A stretch of DNA of 64,000 nucleotides, taken from NCBI GenBank assembly GCA_947462335.1, contig OX381717.1:14933166-14997165 (forward strand), in the 5' to 3' direction. Positions 1 to 12,800 of the stretch are shown here, in pieces. A program made the translations under genes and the position numbers. Positions within the stretch are counted from its first letter, which is position 1. Every line of letters starts with the position of its first letter. The DNA is from Harmothoe impar. Lineage: Eukaryota; Annelida; Polychaeta; Phyllodocida; Polynoidae. The notes beneath the pieces are model-generated. The model was not told the DNA's origin, did no database searches, and saw only the letters and a program-made list of their open reading frames with translations.

Positions 1-126
1 GGAGATGTCTTATAGAGAATCAGTATATGGTATGGTGTGTGTGACTGAGTGCATCATAAAAGCAAACAAATAGTTTACATTCTGAATAAAGTGTAGAGGC
101 TGCAGAAAACTTAGTCAATGGATCAT

Positions 127-183
127 CCAGGAATTAAACCAGAGACCTCTCGCACTGGTGACAACCAAGCTAACCGTTACACT
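127..183 (-). repeat. tRNA-derived SINE-like head
   Basis: Read on the - strand, GGTTAGCTTGGTTGT (161-175) resembles a Pol III A box and GGTTTAATTCC (130-140) a B box, at tRNA-like spacing. No full cloverleaf or intact anticodon arm was found, so a SINE head or tRNA relic is more likely than a working tRNA. Confidence 0.5.
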
Positions 184-1408
184 ACTAACCTGTGTCTGAC
201 CGTTCTCCGCTCCCTACTTTACTGGATCGGTTCGGGAGGGGAGCAGTGACTACCTGAGCAGTCCATCCCTGCAGGCCTACTACTTAGACACAGAGATATC
301 ACTGATCCCCTACAACAGCATTACCTTTAATTTGTAACGGTCATCGTCCACTGCGCTCTAATCAGCAGAAGTTAACCATGAACTGTATGGGCTTAATCGG
401 CGGAAGCTCCCCAGTGGACAATGGCCATAAAAGAATGAGTGTTCTATGCCATGACCTCATTGTCCAGTCATTATTAGGTCACATTGGGCTAACTGTTTGC
501 GTTTGATCAAGACAATAGCATTTAACTACATATTACAAGGGGCTTAGCCATATCATGAAAAGTGTTGTTCAAAAGCACACAAGAGCAAATGTAAATGAAA
601 GAGATAGAAAAGACAAAATCGTCTACACCTCCATTGCTCTATGAATGGCCCTTGATTGACTGTCACTGTGCCTCATAAGTGTACATTACTGGGCAACCAA
701 TCAAGAAGTCGTCACAGTGGTGTCTAGACCAATCTATGCGGATGGAATGAGTGTGTTTGGTACATTTCTAGTCCTTTGGGATTTCATTTCTGGCATGGTC
801 TGCCACTGTACTTCAGGTTAAAATGCTACATGGTGCATATTTTGACAGTGTGTATCTTACTTCTTAGAATATTGTTAATAAACACCAATACTACTGAAAA
901 AGGACCACTTAGAATACCATTGGTATTTTCTTTTAATATGTATTTTACAGAGCCACGTGATTGGCAAATAGATCTATGCTTTCTAACTCATGTAAGTGAC
1001 AATGGTATTCAGTTTCAAAGGTGCCCTGGAAAGTGATCATGATTAATCCCCCCACCATCACGGCTTATTCAAGGCCAGAGAATCGGCCCCTGCTCCACTC
1101 TGACTGTTAACTGGCGGATAGGATGAGTTAGGCCTTTACAAGATGTTGCATGTACTTGTTACGCTCCCAGTAAGAAATAGTAAGTGTTTATGGGATGTTA
1201 TACCCCTGCTATCACCATTCATCTAAATCACGTGAATATTACGTAAAAATGACGAGAAACACGTCAGTTTAGCATAATAATGATGTAATTCAGATGAGTG
1301 GTGCTAGCAGAGACCACACTTGGGTGGAAAGACACGGGAAAAGTGCCTGACCGTATAAGACATACGAAAGGTGTAAAAAACAATGTCCACAGTGTGTGGC
1401 ATAAGTTA

Positions 1409-1554
1409 GTTAAACCACCCCAGACCCCTGTACTGAGGATAATGGCTCGGTCACAGCTGAGCACACTCGTCTGCAACTCATGATCAGCCTCAAGTGACTG
1501 TCCCCTTGACTGTCACCATTATTCTCAGTACAGTCGTCTTGCAGTGGTTTAACT
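1409..1554. mobile_element. MITE with TTAAACCAC ends
   Basis: The two ends form an imperfect inverted repeat of about 30 bp: TTAAACCAC..CTGTACTGAG at the left and CTCAGTACAG..GTGGTTTAA at the right. It appears related to the element at 2783-2908. No coding capacity. Confidence 0.6.
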
Positions 1555-2507
1555 ATCCCATTAAAGGAGCCCGTGACACATTTACTAGGGATCTGGAGGT
1601 TGTAATAAAGTTAGCACATGAAATGTGTCAGTGACCATGGATCTTCTTCTTTTTTATGTAATATCTATTCTGGAGAGATCAGGCTGGGCTCATATTATAA
1701 AATCATGGTGCCCATATTCTCCTGGCTCCAGAGGGCCATATTTAGGAAATAGATACAGTCAATTGGCGTGTACTAAGCAGTCACAAATCTATTTCAATAA
1801 TAAAATGATCAGTTAATTAATAAGAATAGAGAGACATGTAAAGAGAATACAAGAAAAATTGGAATGCATTATGAATGTCCGGGCTTCACAGAGGAGACAG
1901 GGGAGAAAACATAAGTCATTTATGCATAACTGTATAGACATTGTAGTTCATAGAGAAAAAGCTGATATAAATTACTTCTGTAGGGAAGCTAAAAATGCTT
2001 TTCTATTTTCCTTAAAATCTTCTTATGTGGGTATGCACCTGTCATTGACCCCTTGGTTATTCCAGTATGTAGCACATTCATATGTCACACTTCTCTTGAA
2101 GGCTTGACGTCACCTATCATAAGGTTTCAAAATAGGGCCATCATGCAATCTAGTTGGCCTGGCTGGAAGAGCAAGATACACAGGTCTTTTTTAGTCATTG
2201 TGTAGGCATGTATAGTAATTTGCTTTTTGCGTTCTATCTTCAAGGAAATTAATTTTTAGTTCTAGAGGGAGAATAGAGGGAGAATAGAGGGCAATTTTCT
2301 GCCCTCTGTTTTGTAATTGCTGAGGTTTTGTTAGCAGGATTTGGTTAATGTAGGTTGGAAGTAAAAGAAAAGTCGCTAAAGAGGACAGAGGGTATGACAT
2401 ACTCAAAACACTAAATCAAAAGAGCAGTAGAAACTTTATGCAGATCTCTTACAATACCCTCACAGCATTTCATGATATTGTGAGTAAACCATTCGCATTT
2501 ATGAGGC

Positions 2508-2728
2508 AAAAAAAGGCTTGTTTCAGGTCACCTGACCGACCCTGTCAAAACAGGACCGACCCTACATTTTTTTATGCAATTTTAAATTTCCGTATTTTTA
2601 CCCTTTTTTGGTCAATCTTAGTGTCTTCAGAGTGGCCGGCTAGTACTTTCATGGAAAAGAAAAAAGTTTTAAAAATCCGACCTACCGACCCTACATTTTA
2701 TGCCCATATAACCTGAAACAAACCTTTA
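2508..2728. mobile_element. MITE with GGTTTGTTTCAGGT-like ends (copy 1)
   Basis: The ends read GGCTTGTTTCAGGT and, inverted, ACCTGAAACAAACC. The interior carries CTGACCGACCCT twice-like words. A second diverged copy of the same family lies at 49096-49338. Confidence 0.7.
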
Positions 2729-2782
2729 TCTCTCAGTCATGCTTAATGATTTCTAGATTCAGGTTTACAAGTTATGTAGTAG

Positions 2783-2908
2783 TTAATCCACAGCCAGAGC
2801 CCTGTGCTCTGGATATTGGCGACAGCCAAGGTTGATCACGAGTCACATATGAGCCCTTAGCCCTGACTAAGCCAATATCCTAAGTACAGGGCTCTGACTG
2901 TGGTTAAA
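2783..2908. mobile_element. MITE with TTAAYCACAG ends
   Basis: Terminal inverted repeats of about 23 bp: TTAATCCACAGCCAGAGCCC at the left and GGGCTCTGACTGTGGTTAA at the right. The inner parts (GGATATTGGC / GCCAATATCC) pair as well, so the whole unit can fold into a hairpin. Confidence 0.7.
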
Positions 2909-3350
2909 CAGATTTATGCCACACCAGCGGTGATTGCTTTGTCACCTTTTGTATGTATCACACAGACAAACACTTTCTTTTGTTCTGGCGGCTAAGTGTG
3001 GTTTAGGCTACAACAACTACCTATTAGAAAAGTATTTAAATTTACTTATTTGATCATATATTTAAAGCAGTTGCACTGATAAAATCAAATCATCTATTAA
3101 AATTTGTCAAAAAGTTCTCTTCTAAGAAGACTTTAGAGTATTCTTAGTGATTGTCATAAAATAAACAAGTTAATGGTTGTTTATCTAAGAACCTACCAGT
3201 TTACCATCCCACAAGACATTAGGCTAATCCTACTGGCAATGCTAGCCCAGCTGGTGGACCACTCCAAGTGACAAGTCTAAAGTCATCAATTTCACAATCC
3301 TGGATAACCCTTTAACAGCCTATACCCCTATGATAGTGCTTTAAACCTTT

Positions 3351-3422
3351 GTCAGCATGATGTATGAATACAGCCCTGGCGAATCTATTCGCCAAGGCTG
3401 CATTTCTATATATCATGCTGAC
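3351..3422. repeat. 72-bp near-perfect hairpin
   Basis: GTCAGCATGATGTATGAATA pairs with TATATATCATGCTGAC, and GCCCTGGCGAAT with ATTCGCCAAGGC in the middle. It is probably a small foldback/MITE. Confidence 0.6.
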
Positions 3423-4189
3423 AGGCATCGATCAGGCAACTGCAACTAGAATAAACGCTTTCTTGTCACTTAGAAGAGTCTACAGACAAGTTTACTTTTT
3501 CAGTGGATTCATTTTCTTTACTCTTTAGGGTGGACCTGGAGATTTACCTGAGCAGGTCAGACTGCAATGAACTGCTGCTACATCACACCTTCACCATTTG
3601 GGTTATCCTGAACACAAGACATTGAGAGTCCTGAATGACCTCTCAAGGATGGAATTATCAAGTCGACTTACGTAAGAATTCGTATAGGCATTCATTGTCA
3701 TTGTATTTAGCACTGTTCTGAATCCCTTTTTTCTTGAAAAGGATGCAAGAAAGAGCAGCTTGAATGTAAATACAGAGACACCTAAAACATGTTCATGGAT
3801 TACATTTACAGGTGTCCACTGTAAACGTATCTGGAGCACATGGAAATTATCATATATATTATCTTCAGATATACCATATAATCTTAAATATTCAAAAACA
3901 AAGCAGAAACAACTAATTAGTGTAGGATACATCTTGATTGCAGAAGGTGGACCACATTATTTGTACTAAATAATATAACATTGAAAAAATCTTCATTTTA
4001 TCTACTGTAAAAATTTGTGGAATACATAGAAATTATCATATATAATCTTTAGACGAAAAATATTTAAAAAATGAACAAAAATACAAGTATGTTAATGTAA
4101 GATACATCTTGATTGCAGAAGGTAGACCACTTTATCTGTACTCTATAGCAATACAGCATCACAGATATAATACCCCTTTTTATAAGCAG

Positions 4190-4273
4190 GCTCGGCAGTC
4201 CCCAGCTCAGTGCAGAGAGCCAGGACAGGCTGAGGACTGCGCTCTCCACGAACAACAAACTAACTAACTTATG
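4190..4273 (+). CDS. LRR exon 1 (84 nt)
   Basis: The exon lies between acceptor ..ATAAGCAG and donor GTGAGT and is exactly 84 nt: one base completing a codon, 27 codons, then two bases. It reads as a 28-residue ribonuclease-inhibitor-type leucine-rich repeat with Leu at the LRR positions and the asparagine turn (STNNKLTNL). Earlier LRR or leader exons probably exist upstream but were not found. Confidence 0.8.
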
Positions 4274-4632
4274 GTGAGTTTAGAAATCAATAATTCATCT
4301 TAATGTTTATAACAATATTCAGTGTGCAAAAATTAAACATCAAATAGTCATTGATAGGTTAAGAGATTATTCACTTAGATCTATACGCTATTGGCTAAGT
4401 ATCACCAAATCAATCCAAGTTGATCATCTGTGACAGGGTGCAACCTATGACCGGCACGAAAGAAAACAATTGATTTTTTCTACTTAATAATATAAAGTGT
4501 TCAAACATCCATTTACTTTTTCGACCATTTCTGTGTACACCTGCTCTAAACAAGTAGTTTTCTTTCATTCTGGTCGAAGACTTTCAACTTGTATTGATTT
4601 GGTGAGACTTAGGCTGCTGTATCTTTTATCAG

Positions 4633-4716
4633 GATGTCTAAGAGTGAGTGGACAGATGAATCGGTCGCAGCCTTCTGCAGCTTCCTCCAGAGGAATAAGA
4701 CACTGAAGAAACTGTG
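4633..4716 (+). CDS. LRR exon 2 (84 nt)
   Basis: Acceptor TTTTATCAG, donor GTAGGC, 84 nt and the same codon phase as exon 1. It encodes one LRR ending FLQRNKTLKKL with a Trp codon split over the junction. The intron that follows contains retroelement 1 and is about 14.7 kb long because of it. Confidence 0.85.
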
Positions 4717-5359
4717 GTAGGCATTTCATTTCACATATTCTCTGGAACAAAAATTATAAGGGAACATTTGAACTGCACTCAAACTTTTAATAAGGGTTTC
4801 CCAAGGGCTGACTTAGCTCCAAAGATACCTGGTAGTGTGATCATGAATATGATGAATATGGGTCCTTTTTTCTAGCCTATTTGGAGGATTTGACATACAC
4901 CTATATTTTGTATTTTCTAGGGGTCAACCCCTTCATGATATCTAGGGCTGGTAAACAAGTGGTAAAGTAATAAAAGCATCCTGTCATATCTGATTGAAAC
5001 ATATAGATAAACATCTAAATGTATCGAATCTTTTGTTTCCTAGACAAGGAAATGTAATGCCTGAGAATGAGAACTCTATGCTTTTTTTATTAGAGAATAG
5101 ACCTATTTATATGGTTTTTGAGTAGAGAGTAGGCTTTAGCAGGTTGGTTATAATGTGCATTGATCAAAATGGATATTCTTAGAATTTACACCAAAGTGGG
5201 TAATTCTTCTAACAATCAGCTTACTGGAATGTCGCACAAGGACCTTGAAATGGCGTTAATGGGACATTGAAAAGAAAAGGCCTGGGTCCTGAATAAGTGC
5301 AGGGTATGATTCATATTTTGCTTACTAGCCCTGTGGGCTGTTGCACATCAAAATTATAA

Positions 5360-5904
5360 TGTAGTTGGTCTCTTACTACGGTTGTAACACTTGAGTTCAA
5401 AAACCAGACAAGGTAAATTAGACTTTAATATACGGCGACTTTATTATAAAGGAAACTCTTGTGTATTATAGTGCAAGTATAACCAGCGGATATACAAGAT
5501 CAAGAACAGATATATAATACAGTGGGCAACCCTACAGCATAGAGTTAAGCCCGTGAGCACAGGGTGGTCATGTCACGACAGTCCCAAACCTGACTGACTT
5601 CCAATGGGGAAGCAGCCGTCTTATATACAGCGCTGCGTAGGCCACGTGACCGTACTAGCAGCGCCACCTGTTAGGTTTAGTTATGTAAAATGATTATGTA
5701 ACAACTACCGACGGTAACCGAAGGTGGTACCGGTATACTACCGTATATAACCGAACTAGAGGAGTCGGTGTATGTAACGAACCGACGACACTAGTTAGAT
5801 GAATAAAACAGTTATTTTACACAATAGAACCGTGTTGTTTTACATCATACAACATACAATAGATATACAACGATAACAGTTAGACTTATAGTCAACCCGT
5901 TACA
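5360..5904 (-). repeat. 3' LTR of element 1
   Basis: 545 bp, TG..CA ends, colinear with the copy at 16319-16863. The AATAAA on the - strand (CTTTATT on +, near 5439) would serve as the polyadenylation signal. Confidence 0.95.
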
Positions 5905-5918
5905 CTACCCCCCTCAAG
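5905..5918 (-). promoter_or_regulatory. Polypurine tract, element 1
   Basis: On the - strand TTGAGGGGGGTAG abuts the 3' LTR, the expected plus-strand priming site. Confidence 0.75.
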
Positions 5919-6826
5919 AATGTAGGAAGGGCGGGTTTTATAATAATAATACCTCTTGGATACATTATACACCACGTATATCTATTTATCAACAAGTAAC
6001 ATTTCTACTCATAGTAAAAACAGGCATACATACATGAACATACAAGTTAACATGTACATAACAGTTTATATCAACAGTATAGTCTTTGGTATCAAACCAC
6101 AGTGCCGTAGGCACATGATATAAAACTGTCCAACTGATAGTCCTAGACTAGTATCAGTTAATACTCAAGGCACCAATAACCACCTTGGAAAACTCAACAC
6201 ATCACCTACTACATTCAGCAATGGTGCGAATCCGTGTGGAGTTAGTGTCCTTATATATAAATAATAGAACTATAATAGTTCTCACTTCCTTTGGCGAAGA
6301 AAAGTTTTAAAGATGGAACTATAGTAGTTCCCACTTCCTTTGGCGTAGAAAAGTTTATATATAAAAATCCATAATAGCGTATCCTAAATAAGGTGGGATA
6401 GATCGTCATCCTTATTAGGGTCGGTACTCCAGCAGTTTATGGTGGTAGAGATGGATAGAGTCCAGCACCCGTATAGTGCTTCCATCTCTTGTGAAATATA
6501 AATATAAAAAGGTAGGTCCGTGCCTCCCTATAAATAAGTATCACAGGAGGGAGATCCACATAATAGTTTATAGGTCACAATAATATATAGTGACCACAGG
6601 ATCAGAAGCCCTGGACAGTAGTAGAGAACCGACGGTTGTGGCTTAGGTGTAAACCACTGTTGAAGACATCAAGCTGCTTCCGGTTTGGTGGCAGTAGACT
6701 CGGTTAAGTCACGACAGCACCGTCGGTCTGCTTCGGTTGTCCAGGGGTGTTTTGCTGTGTCGTGGTTTAGTTTTACCTCCGAGGGGCGGAACAGTGCACC
6801 CCAGAGGGCCTGACAGGGGACCATCC
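5919..6826 (-). other. 3' untranslated region of element 1
   Basis: About 0.9 kb without a long frame between ORF3 and the polypurine tract. It contains a duplicated ~40-bp segment (about 6267-6307 and 6317-6353, sharing CACTTCCTTTGGCG) and two CCGACGG/CCGTCGG words near 6625 and 6720. Confidence 0.7.
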
Positions 6827-9238
6827 TTAGGTGTCCATAGGGACACCACCAGATGGCTTTTCCTCCCCATCAGGACTTCCTCCAGGAGGGGCCTCCGTGG
6901 CGCAAACCACAGTAGCCTCCACCTGGAGAGGAAGGGGTCCACCTGTCGCTTCCGAGGATGTACTCGGCGCAACAGTAGGCTCCCCTCCGCTGACCACCTG
7001 GGTAGAGTGTGCCATGAACGAGAAAGGCATCTCATACCTGGGTGGGTGTACTGACAGAACTGGGGTCACAGGAGGGGCAGGCCTTACGGCAAGCCCCACC
7101 CTAGACTTGAGATCTGGAAAACCAGTTCTCTCCCACTCGGTCAGTTTCAGCCCGAATTGCCGGAAGAACTTGGCGTCGCAAGTTGTCAACCTTGATTCAA
7201 GCTGCTCGATCGTAGCCCTCCAGAGGGCATGATCTTGCTCCAGATTGGCCTCAAGCTCTGCAAGGATTCTGGTTCTTTCAGCGAGCCAAGCTTCTCCCTC
7301 TCGGATAGCCTGTGCTCTGAGTAACTTGTACTGCTCAAAGTAGGACTTTTCCAAGAAAGAGACCTGAAACTGGAGTAGCTTACTTGCATTTTCAGCCATC
7401 TTTTCTCTGTAACGCTCTAATCCGGGGACTAGAGTGTCAGAGAATCCAGTGTCGAAGGCAGGCCTGTCTCCGGGCAACACAGGTAACCCTGCTAGCCAAT
7501 CGTCAACAGCCCTGTGCTCAGGCTCTGGAGTCACCTCTTCATCCCTTACGGGGTCAGAGGTTGCTCCGTGCTGTGGTGGAGCAGTCGGCTGGGCTGACGC
7601 CCCATCCGGCTGTTGTGCCTCTACCTGATCATCATCAATGACAGGTGAGGAACCCTCCTGTGCAGCCAAAGCTTTCTTTTGCTTTTGACTCCACTTGTAC
7701 TGCTTGACATAGTCAGCAGCAACTTGACTCGCCTGCTCATCACCCAATGAGTTCTGAACAATAGCCAAAGCATCACCCAGTTTCTGTCTCTCCTGCCGGG
7801 GCAGTTGGTCAGCAACAGGGGGCAATGCAACTGAAGAGACCGAAACGGTACCGACGGTTTGACTAGTGTCGACCTCAGATGTGACCGTGGCTGTGGCGGC
7901 TCGTTTCTTCGCAGGTTCACTGCGAGAACGATCACGCCCACCTTTGGCCTCATCCTTGGATGACTGGCGGCCCCTTTTTAGATCTTTCTTAGGGGGGGTA
8001 CCCTTTCTCATAGTGGGCATCGGAATTTCCGTGTCCGGCCCGAGATCGGTTTGTTCGCACTTGGCGCCCTTACACAATCTCTGCCAGTCAGGTTCCGTGA
8101 GGTAATTCCACTGTTTAAGCCGGTTAGTGCGCCACTTAAAGTGTAGATTACCTACACGTTTGTGAGCTCCCCAGACCTTCAGTGCCGCCTCAACTGCACG
8201 ACTAATAGTGCGCTTGTGAACGCCCTTATTGTCACACAGATGCCTTACCAAATCTGCCCTCTGTTGGCAACGGAACATCTCGCCGTCAGTGTACTCGGGG
8301 CAGGAGGTCGACGAACTCCCGCGCACGCAGTACAAGTAGGGTCGCACATTCATGTGCTTCTCTACGAGATGACGGGCAAACTTAAGCAAGTCTGGCCACC
8401 GTTTTGCTGCAGTAGCTGTCCCTTTCAGGTGCTGGCAGCGAACATACGGACAGGGATCCCCTGGCACGTAGTTCTTCCAAGCATATCTCAGCTTGGTGCG
8501 GCATGACTTAATGATGTTTGGTTTATGCCCATCCAACACTGCCCTGATGTACACTAGGTACCAGTCAATGGGATGGGAATCACCAGACAACCAGTCTTCG
8601 TCATCTGAACCTTCTGTCGTGTGAGACGGCGGAAGAGCCATTTTGCCATTTTCCTGAACTAGGTCAGAAAGGCTCAGGTTCCTCCGCTCATCATCACCGA
8701 GACTGAGGTTCAAACGAACATGCGCTGCCTTAGCACGGAGACGTCGATTGGCCCTGCTTTCTGCGACTGACCAGCCCTCGGCTTCCGCCGCGGCTATTCT
8801 ATCAGCAATAAGCTTGAGCCTATCAGCCTCTGACAGTACGACCTCTTCAGTAGCTGGGGTTTCAGGGGAAGATACAATCCTCCTCTTATGCCTTTGCTTC
8901 CGTTTGGTCTTGACTCAAACCGTCGACCCGTCAGATGATTCATCATCAGGGCCCGTCGGTTCCTTAGCCTTGGCACCGTCGGGTTTTGGGGAAGATCCCC
9001 CAGCAGGGTTCTCCTCCTGGATGGCACCCACAGTACCACCCAGACCAGGTTCCGTCTTCGGAACAACATGGCCAGACCCCTCAGGGTTAGGCTCTGCTGC
9101 TACCGAAGCTGAGCCTGAACCGACGGTTGGAGCACCGGAGGTGTCCATGTCAGTGTCAGACTCGAGTACCCGGTCTTACCCGTCGGAGACTACAGCCTCC
9201 TCCGGGGCCGAGCATTTCGCGTCTACTCGGGCTGCCAT
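6827..9238 (-). pseudogene. ORF3 of element 1: zinc-motif protein in env position (two in-frame stops)
   Basis: Reading from an ATG at 9238, one frame continues to 6827 (about 800 codons) apart from an in-frame TAA at 9176-9178 and TGA at 8915-8917. The long clean part (628 aa) begins MNLSLGDDERRNLSLS. It holds CPYVRC followed by RHLVEKH, then CVRGSSSTSC..VRHLCDNKGVH, two C2H2-like zinc motifs. Basic patches (KKDLKRGRQ, EPAKKRAA), a long acidic/Gln-rich middle and a C-terminal KFFRQFGLKLTEWER follow. No signal peptide or membrane helix is visible, so it is not an envelope. The same segments align with ORF3 of element 2. Function unknown; a nuclear, nucleic-acid-binding role is inferred. Confidence 0.85.
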
Positions 9239-9407
9239 ACCGCTAGCTCAGGCGTAGGTGAACCTTACGGTTCACTCACCCGAGCTTTTAGTAGGGCAGC
9301 AGGTAACCAATAGTGTAGGTACTGCCGGGCAGACCTAGGCACCACTGATCAACACGTTACCCTGCGGGCAAATGTGCCGATCTGAAGAAGCCTGGCTGCC
9401 TGTGGGG

Positions 9408-9526
9408 CTTATATACCCCACCCGTCCCCCGTGACCCCGCCCCTTGACCGGCTTCTCAGCCAATCAGAGAGGTCGCGTCCCAAAGACGCGCCGAGGTGAC
9501 CTAATTTCCCACGGCTCATTTGGCGC
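9408..9526 (-). promoter_or_regulatory. Promoter-like block upstream of ORF3, element 1
   Basis: On the - strand, in order towards ORF3: an E2F consensus (TTTGGCGC on +, 9519-9526), a CCAAT box (+ 9460-9464), a GC box GGGGCGGGG (9435-9443) and TATATAAG (9408-9415). The TATA lies about 170 bp before the ORF3 ATG. This looks like an internal Pol II promoter that could express ORF3 independently of the LTR. Element 2 has E2F, CCAAT and GC boxes in the same order. Confidence 0.7.
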
Positions 9527-9872
9527 GAGAAATCGATCAGGTGACGACAGACAGCGCCCTTCCCACGCCGGCATATCCGACGGTGAGAACGTTCACTGTT
9601 GTTTACCATTTCGTGGCCAAGCCACAGGAAAACCCGGGCATGGAACACCGGCGTTAGAGGACATAACATAGCAGCGTGTTTCTAAGCGATATGTGGTCAA
9701 AACTAATCCCATACTTAGAATTAATCGGCAAAGCCAGCCACCCGCCCTGAACACGTGCTTTCCTATCTCCAACGGATAACCACACCGGATAACCCTTCTC
9801 TTCTCGTTGAGTTTTGGTGATCGAGTACCGGGCCAATGACCACCGGCCCAATACGGAACTGTCCATGGAAAT

Positions 9873-12800
9873 TTAATGAAGCCAGCAGCTAACTGTCGTC
9901 AACAAGGTAAGAAAAAAATGTTTACACAATTTTATCTCGCTCTCTGACACGTGCACTCCTCCGTAGACCGGCGGCATCGAATTGCTGTGTTTACCGGTGT
10001 CTACGGTTAGTCCTTTATGCACAGTTGACCTTTTTTTACGAGGCCTACCGCGCTTGGGCTTGGTAACACACGACTGTGGTTCAATCGGTAATTTCCTAGG
10101 ACGACCCCTTCTCCGTGTTACCGTCGGTACCGACGGTATGACCGTTGGTCCTGCCTTCGGTACCTTTGGTATCTTAGGGTCGATTGGTGCTGTTACTGGA
10201 CCAGTGCCAGCACCAAGGGAATCTTCATTGTCATCTATATATGGTACCCCATACCAAGGTCTGAGTCTAGCCACATGTGATTTAGTTAGAGTCCCTTTTT
10301 GCAAACGTATTACTACAGTAGTTTCACTCACCACCATAGTAGCCGTATGCGGACCATCCCAGGAGTACAGAGTCTTTACTTTGTAATTAGGTGTGCTAAA
10401 TCTCGCGACCTTATCCCCCACCTTAAATTGGCGGAGTTTAAGGCCCGTGTCATAGCCCACCTTCTGCAAAGTAGCAGATTTTTCCAAGTTGTCCCTTACT
10501 ACTCTGTAGGAGGACTCGCGTAATGATTGGCGCAATGACTCAACAAACATTACTGTGCAGGGTTGCTCGAGCTGGTGTCCCTGCACGCCATAGACCATGT
10601 CACTAGGCATGACTATGTCTTCACCCATTACGAGCATATTAGGCGTACAGCCCGTCGACGCATGTTCGGTAGCATTGTAAGCATGGGAGATATAGCGAGC
10701 GTGCTCATCCCAATCATCCCGGTGCTCATTAACCATTGTCGTGAGACATTGGATCAACGTCCGATTGAAACGTTCCACCATACCGTCGGATTGGGGTCGA
10801 TAGGGGTTCGTATGCGTTTTGCAGATGTGTATTTTACTACACAGCTCTGCCCACAGTCGAGATTCAAACTCGCGACCCTGGTCGGAGTGAAGCATTAAAG
10901 GACCTCCCCACGTGAGGATCCAATTCTCGAAAAGTGCTTCTGCGCAGGTAACAGCTGTATGATTTACCAACGGATATACTTGGACATACTTGGTATAGTA
11001 GTCCTGTACCACCATCATACAGGTATTCCCACTGGGGGTCGTGTTGAAACCACTAATGATATCAACAGCGATCTGGGCAAACGGAACACCGAATAGCTCT
11101 TGACTTAGAGGTAGCTTACCCATGCCAGGTCCAGGCTTTGATAAACAGCATTTGGGACATTGCTTCACCCAACGCCGTATGTCCAAAGTCATACCAGGCC
11201 AGTAATATCTACTCTTAATCTTTGCCTCAGTTCGTTGTCTGCCAAAGTGTGCTGAAGTTCGGTGGCCATGACAGTAATTGAGCAACTGTAGTCTGAGTGA
11301 CAAAGGCACCACAGACTGAGCTGTTCTTTTCCTGCCAGGTTGCACCCTCCAGCGGCACAATACACTGTTCCGTATAAAAAGATTATCCCACTGCGCTAAC
11401 AGTTGTCTAACTTCTTTACATTCCAGTAAAAGTGTGGGGCGAACAGGCTTGGACAGGCCCAGCAACTTCAAGGAGTACACCCTCGAAATCGCCGGATCTG
11501 CAAGCTGCTCATCCTTCAAGTGATTTAACGTCCAGTTAGGAACTTTCGCACCCACAGACGCAATCACTGCATTGTGAGACCCACAGTCTCGGCAGTCTAC
11601 ACAGTGACAGTTCCGGATAGGATAGCGGGACAGGCTGTCCGCATTCACATGATCTACTCCACTCCTGTGTATGATATGCTCATTCGTCATGCCAAACTCA
11701 GAGAGGTGGTTCAACCATCTACCCATCATCCCCTCAGCGTCCTTGAAGTTCAGGAGCCACTGAAGAGATGAATGATCCGTCCGTACGAGATAATTTCCAC
11801 CATATAGGAAATGTCTGTACTTTTTTGTGTAAACCACCACTGCCAAGAGTTCACGCTTGGTTGTGCAGTAGTTACGTTGTGTTTTGCTTAAACTGTTGGA
11901 CGAAAATGCCAGCCGCACTTCTCGCCCATCCTGGATCTGCGACAAGGCAGCACCAATACTTGTATTAGAAGCATCAGTGTCCAAGATGAACTTACCAACA
12001 GGTGCAGGGTAGTGCAAAACAGGTGTTTCTAAGAAGAGTCTCTTTAACTCACTGAAAGACTGTTCTGCGGCTGGAAACCAGACTATCTTAGCCTTAGCCT
12101 TCTTCTCTCCAATCATCAGCTCTTGTAAGGGAGCTGCGACTCTCGAGAATCCAGGTATAAAATCTCTGTAGTATGAACAAAACCCTATGAAAGAGCGTAT
12201 CTCTTTCGTGTCCATCGGACGAGGCCAGTTCTGTACCACTTCGATCTTATTAGGATCAGCCATGATGCCATGTTCAGAAACAATTCTACCTAGGTATTCC
12301 ACTGATTTCCTAAAAAGCTTGCACTTTGAAGGTTTCAATTTCAGACCGTATGACAAAATTTGTTTCAGCACAGCTTGGAGGTTCTGTAGAGTTTCCTCCA
12401 CAGAACCCCCGAAGACGATGATGTCGTCCAAATATACTAGGCACTTTTTCCAAAGTAAACCCCGTAACATGGTCTCCATCATTGCCTCAAAGGTTGCCGG
12501 GGCATTGCATAGTCCAAATGGCATGACGTTGAACTCAAATAGTCCCATCTGGGTAGAAAATGCGGTTTTTTCTCAGTCCCGGGGGTCCATGCCGATCTGC
12601 CAATAACCAGATTGTAAATCCAGTGTACAGAACCATTTCGCCCCACCCATTCATTTATTTGAGGTAGAGGATATGCATTCTTCCTAGTGAGTCCGTTCAA
12701 CTTCCTATAGTCGATGCAAAATCGACAGGAACCGTCCTTTTTGGTGACCATCACCACAGGACTTGACCATGGACTTTTACTAGGTTGAATCACATCTTCA

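Larger units (their letters stand above)
1..4189. other. 5' flank / upstream intron with MITEs
   Basis: No LRR exon that splices in phase was found here, although exons upstream of 4190 are expected. The stretch contains a SINE-like head, three MITE-type inverted repeats (1409-1554, 2508-2728, 2783-2908), a short hairpin (3351-3422) and AT-rich unique sequence. Confidence 0.5.

Noticed and set aside
776..1036. 86-aa frame
   Set aside because: AT-rich, no motif, no splice or repeat support.
3529..3671. Possible LRR exon upstream of 4190
   Set aside because: No frame is both open and in phase with the 4190 exon for either visible donor.
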